The translations under genes were made by a program, and so were the position numbers. The notes beneath the pieces were generated by a model. It did no database searches, had not been told where the DNA came from, and worked only from the letters and a program-made list of their open reading frames with translations. Source: Paulinella micropora (Eukaryota; Cercozoa; Imbricatea; Euglyphida). Taken from it: 64,000 nucleotides of DNA. The DNA lies in contig BJOX01000305.1 of assembly GCA_009731375.1 (NCBI GenBank), positions 606,123 to 670,122 on the forward strand, written 5' to 3'. Of this stretch, positions 1-36,892 are shown piece after piece (position 1 is the stretch's first letter; every line of letters starts with the position of its first letter).

Positions 1-433
<433 letters not shown>

Positions 434-974
434 GATGGAGTATATGCTTTCAGATGTCGATGTTCTGTCCATCTACGATTGAACGGTGAGCTTCATCAGC
501 GACTTGCTGGATTTCCTGTTCAATGCGTTCAGTGATCCTTGGATTCTGGATTTCCTATTGTATTTATGAGTACTTTTATGCATTCGTTAGTTACACGGCA
601 TCTCTTCTTGAGGTCGCTTGCCTGTTCACAAGGCTGGTGCACAAGGCTGTTAACAAACGCGTTGGACTGAACCAAGAAAGGAACATCTTGGTGTCTGTGC
701 GGTCTCAGTTTTTGGGAAAAATATTTGCGATAAGGCGGACAGGGTACATTGCATGTACCCATGGCGTTTGTAAATTTTGATGATGTTGCTCTGTTTCATC
801 GGACAACTCTCACCGCTCTGTTGTAACACAACTTTTGAATGTGAGATCTAATATGCATCATAATTATTCGAGGGCTCTCCTTTGAAAAGCTGCTTTATTT
901 TATTGTCCTGATCTCTGGTTGTGTTTCTGAACTCGTTCGCTCATAGTCATGCCGTTATTGCGAATTTGTTGCAG

Positions 975-1082
975 AACGCTCCAACAGAACTTCCAACCAA
1001 CACAGAGAGCAGCTGGAAGGGAGCTGCTGAGGCTGTTGGGATAATGGGTAGATATGAGACTGATATGAAAGTACACGAATAA
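975..1082 (+). CDS. possible last exon of an upstream gene (unknown product)
   Basis: After a good acceptor (TTTGTTGCAG ending at 974) there are 36 open codons, starting NAPTELPTN and ending METDMKVHE-like before TAA at 1080-1082. An AATAAA-type signal lies at about 1115. The composition is ordinary, unlike the simple repeats on both sides. It would be the 3' end of a gene beginning to the left. The stretch 434-974 is also complex sequence and may hold introns or earlier exons; a short ATG frame at 434 runs only 15 codons before TGA, so I do not call it. No family recognised. Confidence 0.3.
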   Translation, partial: NAPTELPTNTESSWKGAAEAVGIMGRYETDMKVHE

Positions 1083-1182
1083 ACTCAAATATTATGCTAA
1101 ATTTTACAGGAAATAAAGACAATCATATTCCGCCAAAGACATCATCTTCACTTTACAATGCAAAATATTTGAAGGGAATTAC

Positions 1183-1431
1183 GTTTGTGTATATGCATGT
1201 GTATATATGCATATGTATGTGTTTGTATATGTAAGTACTTGTATATGTGTATGTGTATATGTATGTGTATGTGTATGTGCATGATGTGTGTATGTGTATG
1301 TGTATGTGTGTGTGTATGTGTAAGTAGTACTTGTGTACACATACACATAGACATACACATACACTACACATGACTCACATGCACCCACATACACATACAC
1401 ACATAACATACACATACACATGTATACATAC

Positions 1432-1465
<34 letters not shown>

Positions 1466-1920
1466 TACACATATACATATACACATACACATACACACAT
1501 ACACATACACATATACATACACATATGTGTATGCGTGTATTTGTATTTTTATGTGTATGTGTGTATTTGTATCATGTGTATTGTATGTGTATGTGCGTAT
1601 GTGCGTATGTGTATGTGTATGTGCGTATGCGCGTATGTGTATGTGTATGTGTATGTGTAACTGTGTGTGTGTGTGTGTATGTGTATGTATGTGTACATAT
1701 GTATGTATGTATGTGTGTGTGTGTGTACGTTTTGTACGTGTACGCGTCGGGTACGGGTACGGGTACACGTGGACGTGTACGTGTGTGTACGTGTACGTGT
1801 ACGTGCACGTGTACGTATGTATATGCGTATGTGGATGTGGATGTGGATGTGTACGTGTACGTGTACGTATATGTGTATGTTTATGTGTATGTGCATATTT
1901 ATGTGTAAGTGTAAGTGTAA

Positions 1921-1951
<31 letters not shown>

Positions 1952-2529
1952 CATACAACATATGTCATACATCATACATACATACATGTATACATACATG
2001 TATACATACATACATACATACATACATCTGTATGTGTATGTGTATGTGTGTACATACAACATATGTCATACATTCATACATACATACATACATACTTCCA
2101 TACATGTATACATACATACATACATACATACACACACATACATACATACATACATACATACATACATACGCATGCATGCATACATACATACGCATGCATG
2201 CATACATACATACGCATGCATGCATACATACATATGTACATACATACATACATACATATACATACATACATACATACATACGTGCATGCATCCATGCATA
2301 CGTACGCACTAACTAACTAACTAACTAACTACCTACCTACCCACCCACCTACCTACCTACCCACCCACCTACCTACCTACCTACCTACCTACCTACCTAC
2401 CTACCTACCTACCTACCTGCCTACCTACCTACATACATGCATACATACATACATACATACAGACATACATACATACACACATACACATACACACATACCA
2501 TACATACATATACCATACATATACATACA

Positions 2530-2563
<34 letters not shown>

Positions 2564-3190
2564 CATACATGCATACATATATACATAAATACATAAACAC
2601 ACACACACATACATACACACATACATACATACATACATAATGTATGTATGTATGTATGTATGTATGTATGTATGTATGCATGTATACAAACATACATAAC
2701 ATACATACATAACATACATACATATATACATACATACATACACATATACATACACACACACATACATACATACACACATACATACATACATACATGCATA
2801 CATACATGCACACACACATACGTACATACGTACATACATACATACATGCATGCATTCCCTGATGTGAGGATCAGCGGAGCCGATGGAGCATTTACCTACC
2901 TACCCACCTAGCTACCTACCTACCTACCTACCTACCTACCTACCTACCTACCTACCTACCTACCTACCTACCTACCTACCTACGTGGCAGACATACATTC
3001 TGGTGTGTGTAGGATCAGCGGAGCCGATGGATCCTTTACCTACCTACCTACCTACCTACCTACCTACCTACCCAGCTACCTACCCTGCCTACCCACCCAC
3101 CCACCTACCTACCTACCTACCTACCTCTTTACCTCCCTACCTCGCTACCTCCCTACCTACCTACCTACCCCGCATGCAGACATACATTCT

Positions 3191-3226
<36 letters not shown>

Positions 3227-3351
3227 TTTGTGTGTGTATCTACCTATCTACCTGCCTACCTACCTACCTATCTATTTATCTACCTACCTACCTACCTACC
3301 TACCTATCTACCTACCTACCTACCTACCTACCTACCTACCTATCTATCTAC

Positions 3352-3392
<41 letters not shown>
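1183..3392. repeat. long TG / TATG / CATA / CTAC microsatellite field
   Basis: This is a continuous field of TG, TATGTG, CATACA and TACGTG repeats (1183-2300), then CTAC tetranucleotides (2310-2430), CATA again (2430-2850), and CTAC/CTAT blocks (2890-3392). It gives many long open frames of Y/H/T or V/C/M residues, all low-complexity shadows. Two short non-repeat islands at 2868-2893 and 3003-3037 resemble the start of the PP2A gene and are listed separately. Confidence 0.95.
2868..3037 (+). pseudogene. two partial copies of the first PP2A exon inside microsatellite
   Basis: Positions 2868-2893 and 3003-3037 repeat the region around the true start codon at 3419. The shared core is CGGAGCCGATGGA at all three sites. 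The second copy continues to ATCCTTT and then dissolves into CTAC repeats. Neither copy has the exon end or a donor site. These are exon fragments carried along with tetranucleotide expansion; similar fragments occur near other exons of the same gene. Confidence 0.7.
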
Positions 3393-3394
<2 letters not shown>

Positions 3395-3418
3395 GTGTGT
3401 GAAGGATCTTCGGAGCCG

Positions 3419-27172
<23,754 letters not shown>

Positions 27173-28266
27173 AAGCGCCGCGCCCAGCACCGCCGCCATC
27201 CACACTGCACCAGGCACACTTCGAATTCCACATTTTTTTAAAGTTGATACTTGAGAAACAATGGCTCTGAAGGTCGTTTGAAAGCGCATTACATGGGTGC
27301 TCCGCGTGTATACGTCATCTCAAGTCTTTCCTCAACCCACTCTTTCTCAGAGTGGGTTGGAAATGAAGTGCCGGTGCCAACTGGCACGCCCGCCCGCACG
27401 CCGAGGGCCAAGACCACGCGTTGGGCGCACTGCCAGCACAGTCGCCAGGCGCAACCGAGAACACGGGACATGCTTGCGCGGCTAAGCCCGAGGGCTGTTG
27501 GCAAGCGACCGGTCATGGCTGAGAGCAGCATGTACGGAAAGTGCAGGTTAGAGAGCGTGTGCTTGACAGCCTGCTGGTGAACTTAATTTTGTGTCTGTGC
27601 GTATGCCTTAGAAGTCTTCTTCTTTTTTTTTTCTTCTTTTTTTTTCCTGTTTTTTTTTCTTTTTTCTTTTTTTGGCTTGATTTCAGTGGATCATTTTGTA
27701 ACTTACAATTCAATTTAATACTATTAAAGAAAAAGTTAGGAAATTTTTTTACATATCGATTACATGTCAAGATCTAAAGTTCCAGATAAGTGTGGGAAAG
27801 TCTTGTAAGCGTGTTGTGAGTCTCCTGCAGCTAGTAGAATACCTAAAGTAGTGACTTCGTAGACTTCAGACCAAGGATAACCGACAGATCGGAGCGGTAA
27901 GTATTGCCATTATATACAGGGTGGGCCGGCACACTCAGAGTCAATAAATAGCAAGTAGCGTCTACACTGAGAATGGGAACCACTCCCCCGGCAAGCTCGT
28001 CACCTAAGGTGAACATGAATATAATGCAGACATTTTTAGTATTTGTTCTTGTATTAATACTGGTGGCACTAGCTTTTTAACATTATCTTTTTTACCAATA
28101 TTAATATCAGTACGTTTCGTAGGTCAATTTCCTGACTGACGGGACTGTATAATTTATACATCTTTTTCTCTTCGGTAGTTGAACTGGCGGGAATTGTTCG
28201 CATTCTTTTAAATTTTTCATTTTGAGAAGTCTACGACCGATAAGATTGGGACGCCCCGGTAGCAGG
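27173..28266. other. 3' flank of the PP2A gene, no gene recognised
   Basis: 27173-27570 is moderately GC-rich and open in places but shows no recognisable protein. Poly-T/poly-pyrimidine lies at 27617-27675. 27780-28266 is AT-rich non-repetitive sequence up to the LTR element. The junction with the element is at AGCAGG/TGTTAG. Confidence 0.5.
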
Positions 28267-28500
28267 TGTTAGACCAATAGGTTGTATTAATACGGTAACG
28301 GACAGATTCAATATGACCCGGCCGGTCTGTAGGATGCGTGTCGGTAGAGCCATCCCTTCAGGACGCGCCGGGCCGTGTTGTTCTGTCTGTGCCTTTTCAA
28401 TAAAGCTTGTGGTACGATGCGATCGTGACTGAGCTTGAACCGGTCCGTGAACTGCTTGCTACCTCTGTGCAGGAACAGTATTTAGACATATGTTCTAACA
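28267..28500 (+). repeat. 5' LTR, 234 bp
   Basis: Runs from TGTTAGACC to TTCTAACA with a 6-7 base terminal inverted repeat (TGTTAGA/TTCTAACA). It carries an AATAAAG polyadenylation-type signal at about 28399. Partner of 36015-36248. Confidence 0.92.
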
Positions 28501-28515
28501 GGTTATGAAGAAGCC
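28501..28515 (+). other. primer-binding site, half initiator-Met tRNA type
   Basis: GGTTATGAAGAAGCC follows the LTR directly. GGTTATGA is complementary to the anticodon-loop stretch of initiator tRNA-Met, the primer form known for copia and related elements. The following bases match GAGCCC only partly. Confidence 0.6.
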
Positions 28516-28684
28516 TTGGTTAGCTAAGCTAGAGGACGGTTCCCGCAGTTTGAAAGACTGTAGAGTCTACTTCTGCGAAACCAAAAACAGCTCTGCATAT
28601 TGCTGAGGTTTCCCCAGTGTACGGTGAAGACCCTCACCAGTCTCTCACCCAATAGTGGTTATTGCGGTTCGTCCGCGCTAACAA

Positions 28685-28990
28685 CTAGCTGGTGTGTGTG
28701 AGGAAGGCTACCACTAGCGAACCACTATGTACCTAGTGCTAGGTGACGTGCGGAAGGCTGCACCTAGAACCACTAGGTGATGTGCGGAAGGCTGCACCTA
28801 GGGCCACAAGAGCGAGCATAGCTAGACTGTGAGCTAGCTAGGAGGCTATTATAGACGATAGCCTGCCCTGTCACGCAGTGCTAGGACCTCGTTGTGGGTG
28901 GGAGACCGAGGGTCTTGCCACAGTTGGGTCTGGTCGTGCCATGAAGACTCAACATGAGTAGTGGACTGTGCGGAAGGCTGCCACTGCTAC
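28685..28990 (+). other. four hairpins with a shared GTGNGGAAGGCT loop
   Basis: The 12-base loop occurs at 28698, 28748, 28782 and 28968. Each is enclosed by inverted arms: CTAG-c-TGGT with ACCACTAG (28685-28717), CTAGGTG with CACCTAG (28739-28767 and 28773-28801), and AGTAGTGG with CCACTGCT (28957-28988, one G-U). Loops are conserved while arms differ yet still pair, as expected for RNA structure. The position in the transcribed leader suggests packaging, dimerisation or translation control. An inner GTG/CAC pairing is an alternative fold. Confidence 0.7.
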
Positions 28991-30787
28991 CCCCCTTATT
29001 TAGATATAGCTACCCCCCTTTCTGGCCTTCTTTCTTGGCCTTCTTTCTATCTATCTATCTATCTCTATTGTTTGTTTTGGCTCTTTAGGTAGACTTATCC
29101 TTCTTCATAGCGCGTAGTCTTACGTTCTATCGCGTGCACATCTACTTCGCACTTGTATCTACACTACTCATTATTTATCATCTATTCACATACCCTGCTT
29201 TGATATCCTTCTTTACTCTTTTCACCCAATATGGTGTGTATGTGAGAGAGGTTGTCTGTGTGTGTTCTCTTCTCTAGCCTGATGTTTGGTTCTTTTTAGA
29301 GTCAGGACTGAGGGATTGGGGAGGATTGATATGTGTTTATGTATTATAAATATTAGGTAGTGTCAGGGTGAGCGAGGATTGACTGCTTGCTTGTTTGGCT
29401 TGCTTGCTTGATTACTTACTTGTTTGCTTGCATGCTTGGTTGCTTGCTTGCTTGGTGGGCAAGGGTAGGGATGTCTTTTTGTACATAGCAACGTTACGTC
29501 ATTTTGCGAGTCATTGGTTGGTATTTTCTCGTAATGGCTATTCGGCATGATGCGCTGCGTGCCACTGTTGCTATGCTTCTACTGCATTCTGTTCTTTGGT
29601 TTTATTATTTAGTTGTACATGCCTTGATATGATAGTCTGTTGTATCTTTTGCTTACCACAATCACTGCCTCAAGCTACTGCTTTCGTGTCTTGTGTCAGT
29701 GTGGTATTCACTGTGGGACATGTGTGCTTAAGGTTAGCCAATTACAGCTGTAGTTCTTTGTTTTGGATGATTGTTGTCTTGTCTACCCTCACTGAATCAT
29801 TGTTGTGCTTGCGTAAATAAGGACAACTAACAGTGCTGCTTTACTGTTGTAGTTAGTATAGTATCTTGCATGATTGACTCCTTACTTGTCTATGTCATGT
29901 ACTTACTTGATGGTTTGTTTCTGCTCGTCTGTTTACTTGCATGATTTCTAACTTGTTTGTCTGTTTGCATATACATGAATAGCAGAGTAGGTGAGTGAGG
30001 TGTTTACAGATAATTTGACGACCAGACGAAGTTGGGGATGTTCGTAGTTTGGATACTTATGCCCGTGCTTTATCCAGTCTGTATCGTCCATCCGTTTTTG
30101 TCACCCACTACATTTCTCCCCTGTGCTACGTTTGATATACTGTGTACGAGTTATGTAGGGTGGGTGATGTCTCATGCGACATTGATGTGTGTACTTATGA
30201 CGTTGAACTACTTTGTATTCATTTGTGTAGTCCAATTGTTGTTACATACTTACATCTTTTGTCTTCGTTTTGTCTGTCATCTGGTGTTTGTCTATGACGT
30301 GACACCACATCATTATTCTGCTTTCGCCCTTTTTACTGTCTTTCTCTATTGCAGTATGGGGGATCAAGGAATAGGTGCTGTAGTGGAATGATATTGCGTG
30401 AAGTATCGGATGTTAGTTTAGGGTAGCGTAAAGGACAGGTAGAAGTGGCTTGGACATAATGTGTACGTTGTCGTTATGCCTTTCTATCCTGTGATTGTCC
30501 TTAGTCTATCATCCATTCTTAACGCATTGTCTTTATGTTTTATCCTTATCCTAGTGCTATGTTTCTATTAAAAAGAATTTTATGTGTGTGCTGCACGTGA
30601 TAGAGAAGACATAGTCTGTGGCCAGAGATAATGACAATAATTTGGTGATAGACCCTTTGTTGTGATGGCAGAGAGCAAGTAGTAGCATAGTCAGGTTGCC
30701 CTAGTGCTGAGCTTATCTGTTGTCTCTGAGAGCATTTCATTTCAGTAGGTGGTCTTAGGATTACATGAACTCTTTCTTCTGTCGTTG

Positions 30788-30835
<48 letters not shown>

Positions 30836-31002
30836 CTCTCTCTTTTCTTTTCCCCTCGTATTATTCTCGACTTCACAGCGCTAGCATCGTCAAAAAGAAA
30901 GCGTCTGTCGTCTATTAGTATATGTCCTCCAATATGGTATTGGTATGTACGTGCATATGTATATGTATATATGCGTATGTACATATATATGTATGTATAT
31001 AT

Positions 31003-31060
<58 letters not shown>

Positions 31061-32126
31061 CATATTAATGCCGTTTTGGACCTATAAACCTATCCACCTA
31101 GATTGTATTTGTGGTGCTTTGACTGCCCTCATCAGGTTAGTTATGTGTAATTGTCGTATGTATAAATAACATATGTGATCTGATTCATTGTAGCCCTTCT
31201 CATTTTAATAATACATATCAGTACCACCATTTGTTGTTTTTGTAGTATATACTTCTCTCGTGTTGCAGGTGTGTTAGCACATTGCGTAGGCGGTGGTATA
31301 TATTACTTGATTCGAATGTATGGTCATTATTATGTACTATTATCCAGCATACCTCCTATTTACGCAAGTAGGTAGCAGGGAGAGACAACGGCGGAAACAG
31401 AGTATCATATACATATTTATGTACATAAGTTCATTAACTACATGCACTTTTGCCCTTGTCATCACTTATATGTCTGCGTACATTTACATTTTATTATTAT
31501 ATATATTTGCATCTATACCACAGTACATACAATTATCCATATGTGTGTCGTGACATGGTGTGTTTGCTTTTGATGATTCGTCCACTTAACCAAACTGCAT
31601 GCTCACTCCACTCATTTATTCATGCTTAGTTGGTATACATGTTATATATATGTATTAATTGTATATGTCAATCATGGGTAATGTACAGGTATGTTATTCT
31701 ATAATATGTATAATATCCACCGTATAGATATAGTATTTACATTTACAGAACGTGTCATTTGCATACGTACACGTACATTCATTCGACAATGTATATATAC
31801 GTATGTTATGCATAGCTATGTACATGTGTATGTCCATATTTATATTGTAGTTATATACATATAATAGGTAATTAAATTACGTGTTGTCATTGTACTTTGA
31901 TATGTTACCTTTTCAAAGTTTATATGCATTCGTTCACGTTATTATACATACACATGCATACTGCAGATTATATGTTGATATCACTTTTCTTTGTGTAGTT
32001 GTTGGTGTGCTGGGGGAGCTCAATACTAATACCTGTATCCATGCATGGGGTGCAGGGGGGGGGTCTCGGTACATCTATTTCTATGCCCATTCTCTCTTTG
32101 TTTCTTTTGTTTTGTTATAGGTGAAA

Positions 32127-32170
<44 letters not shown>

Positions 32171-33998
32171 TGTGTGTGTGTGTGTGTGTGTGCTTGTGTG
32201 CGTGTACACGTCTGTATTCACACCTACATAAACCTATGCATAGTCATGTGTTGTCATCTCCATCTTGTTTAATTATAACTTCTTCCACCTCTTTCTTTGT
32301 CACTCCCTTCCTTACTTTGAAATCATCAAAATATTATATATTTTTCTTGCTTATATATTATTCTTGTTAATTTCAGGGGGAGAGATGTAGACATAGGCAT
32401 AGGACGGTACGGTCGTGAGCGCCAGGGAGAGCGATATAGTTATAGTAGACGGTACGGTCGTAAGCATCAGGGGGAGAGCGATAATAGGTAAGAGGTAGCA
32501 TAGCGGACAGTAAGTTGATAATTTCTATTGCTAATATGGTTTACTGCTGTATTTATCCTACCTGTCCACCTTGATATATGTGTCACATACGCATCCATGT
32601 GAGTACTAGTCTTCATATGTATCATTGGTATGTCTTTGACCTTTCCTTGTGTTCATTTGACGGGCCCAACCTATGTTGCCCCTGTCTTCTGGGCACATTG
32701 TACGAGTGCCGTCTGTGTATGGTTGAATGTTGCGAATAATCAATTCGTGACCTATATGTGTGTGTCTTAACATGTTCATTCATTATACCATCTTTCTGTT
32801 AACTTACCTACATATTTGGTCCGACTTGTGTTATCCGTCCACTCATCACCATCGTAATAGTACTATTGACATGTTCTACCTGTGTTTGTCACTGATCTCA
32901 TAGACTTCGTAACACATACCCCTCTATGATATGGTATTCATGTGTGCTGCCATACGCATCGTCCCATGTCAAGGTTGTATATGTAGTGTATGATATTGTG
33001 AGGGAAGCATAAGCGTAGTAATAGGGTACAGTTAGGCGAAGGTGTGATGCCTGATCGCGATTATGATAGTAGGGTAGGGTAGTAGGTCGCTTAAGACTTT
33101 CGTAGGAGGACAGAAGAGAGAATATTGTTTCTACGTATTCTAGTAATATTATCTCCTTCTTGTAACCTTCTTACCTGCTTACAGTTCCCTGTCCCTCCTA
33201 CTCTACCAACTTCCACCTTTTGTCTGCATTGCACCTCTATCTCTGTCTCACCCACTCAGGTGTGTATACGTTGACTCGTAATCACTGTAATCGCATAGTA
33301 CCTATCTTTCTGCATGCTAATGATTGATCTGTTTGTCGTGTGATTCGTGTTGACGCATATCCATTAGTGTTTGCTTTTTCTTTACATTGACTTATGTGGC
33401 AATCACAGTGTGGATTTTGGGGTATTTATTTCTTTCCATCGAATAGTGCTGTATTTGTAACTGTATGTATCTTTTGCATGCATTTATTTTGAGACCCTAG
33501 CACTAATACATGCGTGTAGATGTGTACATAAATAATATCCCTTACGTACTAATAGCATGTGTGTTGTCCATATGTATATATGGTATATATATATAAATAT
33601 ATATGTATATATTATATATATATGTATATTATATATATATATACATATATATATTTATATATTTATATATGTATATATGGTATATATATACATATATATA
33701 TGTATATATATATATGTATATATATATAATATATACATATATAGATATACATATATATATGTATATATAATATATACATATATACATATATATATATATA
33801 ACAGCCTTAGGTCGTATTTATGTCTGCACTATAAGTCATGTATATAATATGTTTATGGTATGTTTATGCCTTATCGTATGCATCATAACTAGTATTTGTC
33901 TGTATCTTGGTCATGTACATGATCTTCCCTTTCCTTAATTTATGGACGGACATGCTATATATATATATGTATATATATATTCTATATATGTATATATG

Positions 33999-34031
<33 letters not shown>

Positions 34032-34079
34032 GTATGTATATACATCATCACCACTGTTGTCGTAGGTTAAGGGGGAGAC

Positions 34080-34130
<51 letters not shown>

Positions 34131-36006
34131 ATATATATATATGTATATATATATGTATATATATATATATACAATATGACTTGTGCATTCCTGCAGGTAT
34201 ATGACTAGGATATGGCAGGGCATGATCAGAATTTATGGCATATTCATATCGATATACATATTAAATGCATATACATATACAAATTTCCAACGAAAGGTAA
34301 TTTACGGGGGAAATATCATGAAAGTCCGGAAAGTTGTGAAGGTGTGTCTAGGTCACACGGCGACGACTGCGACTGTAGATGTTACTCAGGTAGGTATAGG
34401 TACACTCGCCTCAACGCCATCTGATTCATTCTTTATATCAGTACTTCTCTGCTTTCATGATTGTTTTCTGGCCTTTACACATGTTTTCGCATATTTGATA
34501 AATGATATAAACATTCGATATTATAGTTCTTTGCTTGCTTTCTCGCTTGGTCGGTGCTTTACGTATATATTGACAGGTGCGATCGTGGGCAAGCACAGGA
34601 GGGACATGATCTCAAGACAATTTCCGGGACAGATTCGGGATTTGCATATTTCCGGGTTGTGTTCGGCGTTTACAAATTATCGGGTCTATTTCCGAGGTCT
34701 GCTTTGTCTTGTTATCCTTCGTGTCCACCGCATTTATATATCTTGTCTGTTTATTGTGATATTTTTAATATATGTTGATGCGTTTGCCTTTTGTTATAAC
34801 GTCGTCTTAATTGTTCATCTGTTGTGCCGTATTCCCACATATTGAACAGGTGCGGGATTCAGGGGGAGATCAACCTGCACTTCGATACATACTTGCTTGT
34901 GCGCTTACTCCTGCCTGTTTCTTCATATGTGTGTTTGTCTGAACAACTTGTTACGCTTATACATTGCTAACATAGATTATCTATATATTATACATGTTAC
35001 ACATTTATCATATATTTCTTCTATATATCTGTATATACCTGATGAGCTAGTGTAGGTTGTAGACAGTTCATCTTGGGATGGGTCTTCTCCGGGATAGTTT
35101 CGAGTAGGCTTATGTTACGTTAATTGTATGAAAAGAGAGAGGTGAATGTCCTCTTCACTTATGTGTTGGGGTTACATTCACTTATCCCTTCAAACTAATT
35201 AATAAAATATTCACATCGCTATTTAACGTGTCTATTACTTTATTTACTCACACGTATATATTTCACATATTTCTTTTTGCATATTACTAAGAACTACACG
35301 TGTTTGCTTATGGATTGCATGCGTACTTTGATATGTCGTCGTCTTGATATATCAAATACAATTGCGTCTACGCAATCACGATGTATTCCTTATACATGCC
35401 CACATATAAACATCATCTGTATCGTTGATAATCATATATTCATTTGTTCGCGTTACATAACTCCTAGTTGTGTATAGTAGCGCGTTCATATACTGACTTT
35501 ATGATTTCTACCTTTCTACATTGTTGATGTCTTATATGTATTGTCGGATAGTCTATAGCATCGCGAGATAGTCATTAACGCTAGCTTTGTAAGCGAAAGC
35601 TCGGATTTTGATAAGATTTCATTTTCTTGTCAACGCCCAACCGTGCGTGAACGAAACGATGGGGGATAGTACATAAGTCATTAGTTATCGCCGGTCTTTG
35701 CGGTCAGACCCCATGTCGTGTGCGAAACTATGACTGAATGTATTACCTCTGCCTTCAGCACTTAAGTCTCTATCACTGGTGGCCGGGGCAGTGACTGAGC
35801 AAGTTGACTTTCTGGTGCTAGTCTAATTGCCTAGTGCCGGAAAGCAGCAACAGGGCATTATCCATATATAGTCTATTTTGAGGTCCTAGAGTAGAGTCAC
35901 TCCTCAAACATAGTTTTTATTCACATACATACATTACTTCTTTTTCGTACTTAATACTCCTTTTAAGATCAGCGATAACTAGCTTGCAAGTTAATTATCT
36001 TGATCT
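28991..36006 (+). other. non-coding interior of the LTR element
   Basis: AT-rich, mostly unique sequence. TA/TATG microsatellites lie at 30950-31060, 32127-32168, 33575-33800 and 33955-34170; a CT run at 30790-30845. Two copies of a roughly 45-bp unit with GACGGTACGGTCGT lie at 32402-32490. GGGGGAGA tracts, like copia polypurine tracts, occur at 32376, 32470, 34071 and 34862. No gag, protease, integrase or reverse transcriptase motif was found on either strand. Confidence 0.7.
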
Positions 36007-36014
36007 AGGGGGGG
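36007..36014 (+). other. polypurine tract
   Basis: AGGGGGGG immediately before the 3' LTR, the usual site for plus-strand priming. Confidence 0.75.
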
Positions 36015-36248
36015 TGTTAGACCAATAGGTTGTATTAATACGGTAACGGACCGATTCAGTATGACCCGGCCGGTCTGTAGGATGCGTGTCGGTAGAGCCA
36101 TCCCTTCAGGACGCGCCGGGCCGTGTTGTTCTGTCTGTGCCTTTTCAATAAAGCTTGTGGTACGATGCGATCGTGACTGAGCTTGAACCGGTCCGTGGAC
36201 GGCTTGCTACCTCTGTGCAGGAACAGTATTTAGACATATGTTCTAACA
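36015..36248 (+). repeat. 3' LTR, 234 bp
   Basis: Same ends as 28267-28500. Differences seen: CCGATTCAG for CAGATTCAA and GTGGACGG for GTGAACTG. Confidence 0.92.
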
Positions 36249-36532
36249 GCCGGTACACGACGAGAAGCATTGCGGAGGCTATCGTCGATTGATCTGCTTT
36301 AAACCACAAATGTGGATTGCCCGGGTAAGGTTTAGACTAGTAGACTGTACCTTAATATAATGTTAATTTAGTACTAGTAAGCTTCAACGTTATTTTCAAA
36401 CCACCCCTGGTTATACCGGTAACATACTGTCGAGTATGACTTCTTTTGCTTTATTACTGTACCGGTAGTACCGTATCAGACTGAGCACTTTAACGACAGG
36501 CTAAAACCACTACCGTTGACATTTTACTGTTT

Positions 36533-36892
36533 TTGACCGTCCCGTTAGATTCTCCTCTGCACCATGTTTCGACTTCACTAACTAGCTGTCGATTTCGTCC
36601 AGGAATGACTTCAAACGATTTAATCAAAGTTTTTACAGCAAATGCAATTTTTCCCTTCTCTGCTGCCTTTTTCCCACGATATGCCGAAAACCGCAAAATC
36701 TGTGAATTTTGGGGAACACAGTCCAGAGAACATGAAAATGATATTTGCAGTGCACTGCGTGCACAGCCATTAGGATCAGAAAGACTCGTGACTTTCCCAA
36801 ATGAAAGTTCAGGACTTCCACTTGAACACCAATCACTTGAACTTGAAGCAACCTTCAAGTACTTTGCACATTTAACTTCAAGTGTCGTCTAA
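36533..36892 (+). CDS. hypothetical open frame, 119 codons
   Basis: ATG at 36533 to TAA. The protein contains FPFSAAFFPRYAENRKICEF and a hydrophilic C-terminus. The composition is not low-complexity and the frame overlaps a competing minus-strand frame. No family recognised. It could be an exon of a gene shared with the next pieces (37.4 and 38.2 kb), or chance. Confidence 0.25.
   Translation: MTVPLDSPLHHVSTSLTSCRFRPGMTSNDLIKVFTANAIFPFSAAFFPRYAENRKICEFWGTQSREHENDICSALRAQPLGSERLVTFPNESSGLPLEHQSLELEATFKYFAHLTSSVV

Larger units (their letters stand above)
28267..36248 (+). mobile_element. LTR retrotransposon without gag-pol (LARD-like), copia-type primer site
   Basis: Two 234-bp direct repeats beginning TGTTAGACC and ending TTCTAACA bound a 7.5-kb interior. 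They differ at four positions by eye (about 1.7%), so the insertion is fairly recent. The base after the left LTR starts GGTTATGA, the complement of the initiator-Met anticodon region used by copia-type half-tRNA priming. A polypurine run AGGGGGGG abuts the right LTR. Flanking pentamers GCAGG and GCCGG could be a mutated target duplication. The interior has stops in all frames; the longest frame (34183-34845, 220 codons) has no retroelement motif. It must depend on enzymes from elsewhere. Orientation is set by the primer site and polypurine tract. Confidence 0.85.

Noticed and set aside
1183-2860. Many long open frames rich in Y/H/T or V/C/M
   Set aside because: They are translations of TATG/CATA repeats in all frames, with no complex sequence.
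34183-34845. 220-codon frame in the LTR element as a retroelement protein
   Set aside because: No gag, protease, integrase or reverse transcriptase motif; hydrophobic AT-rich composition fits chance.
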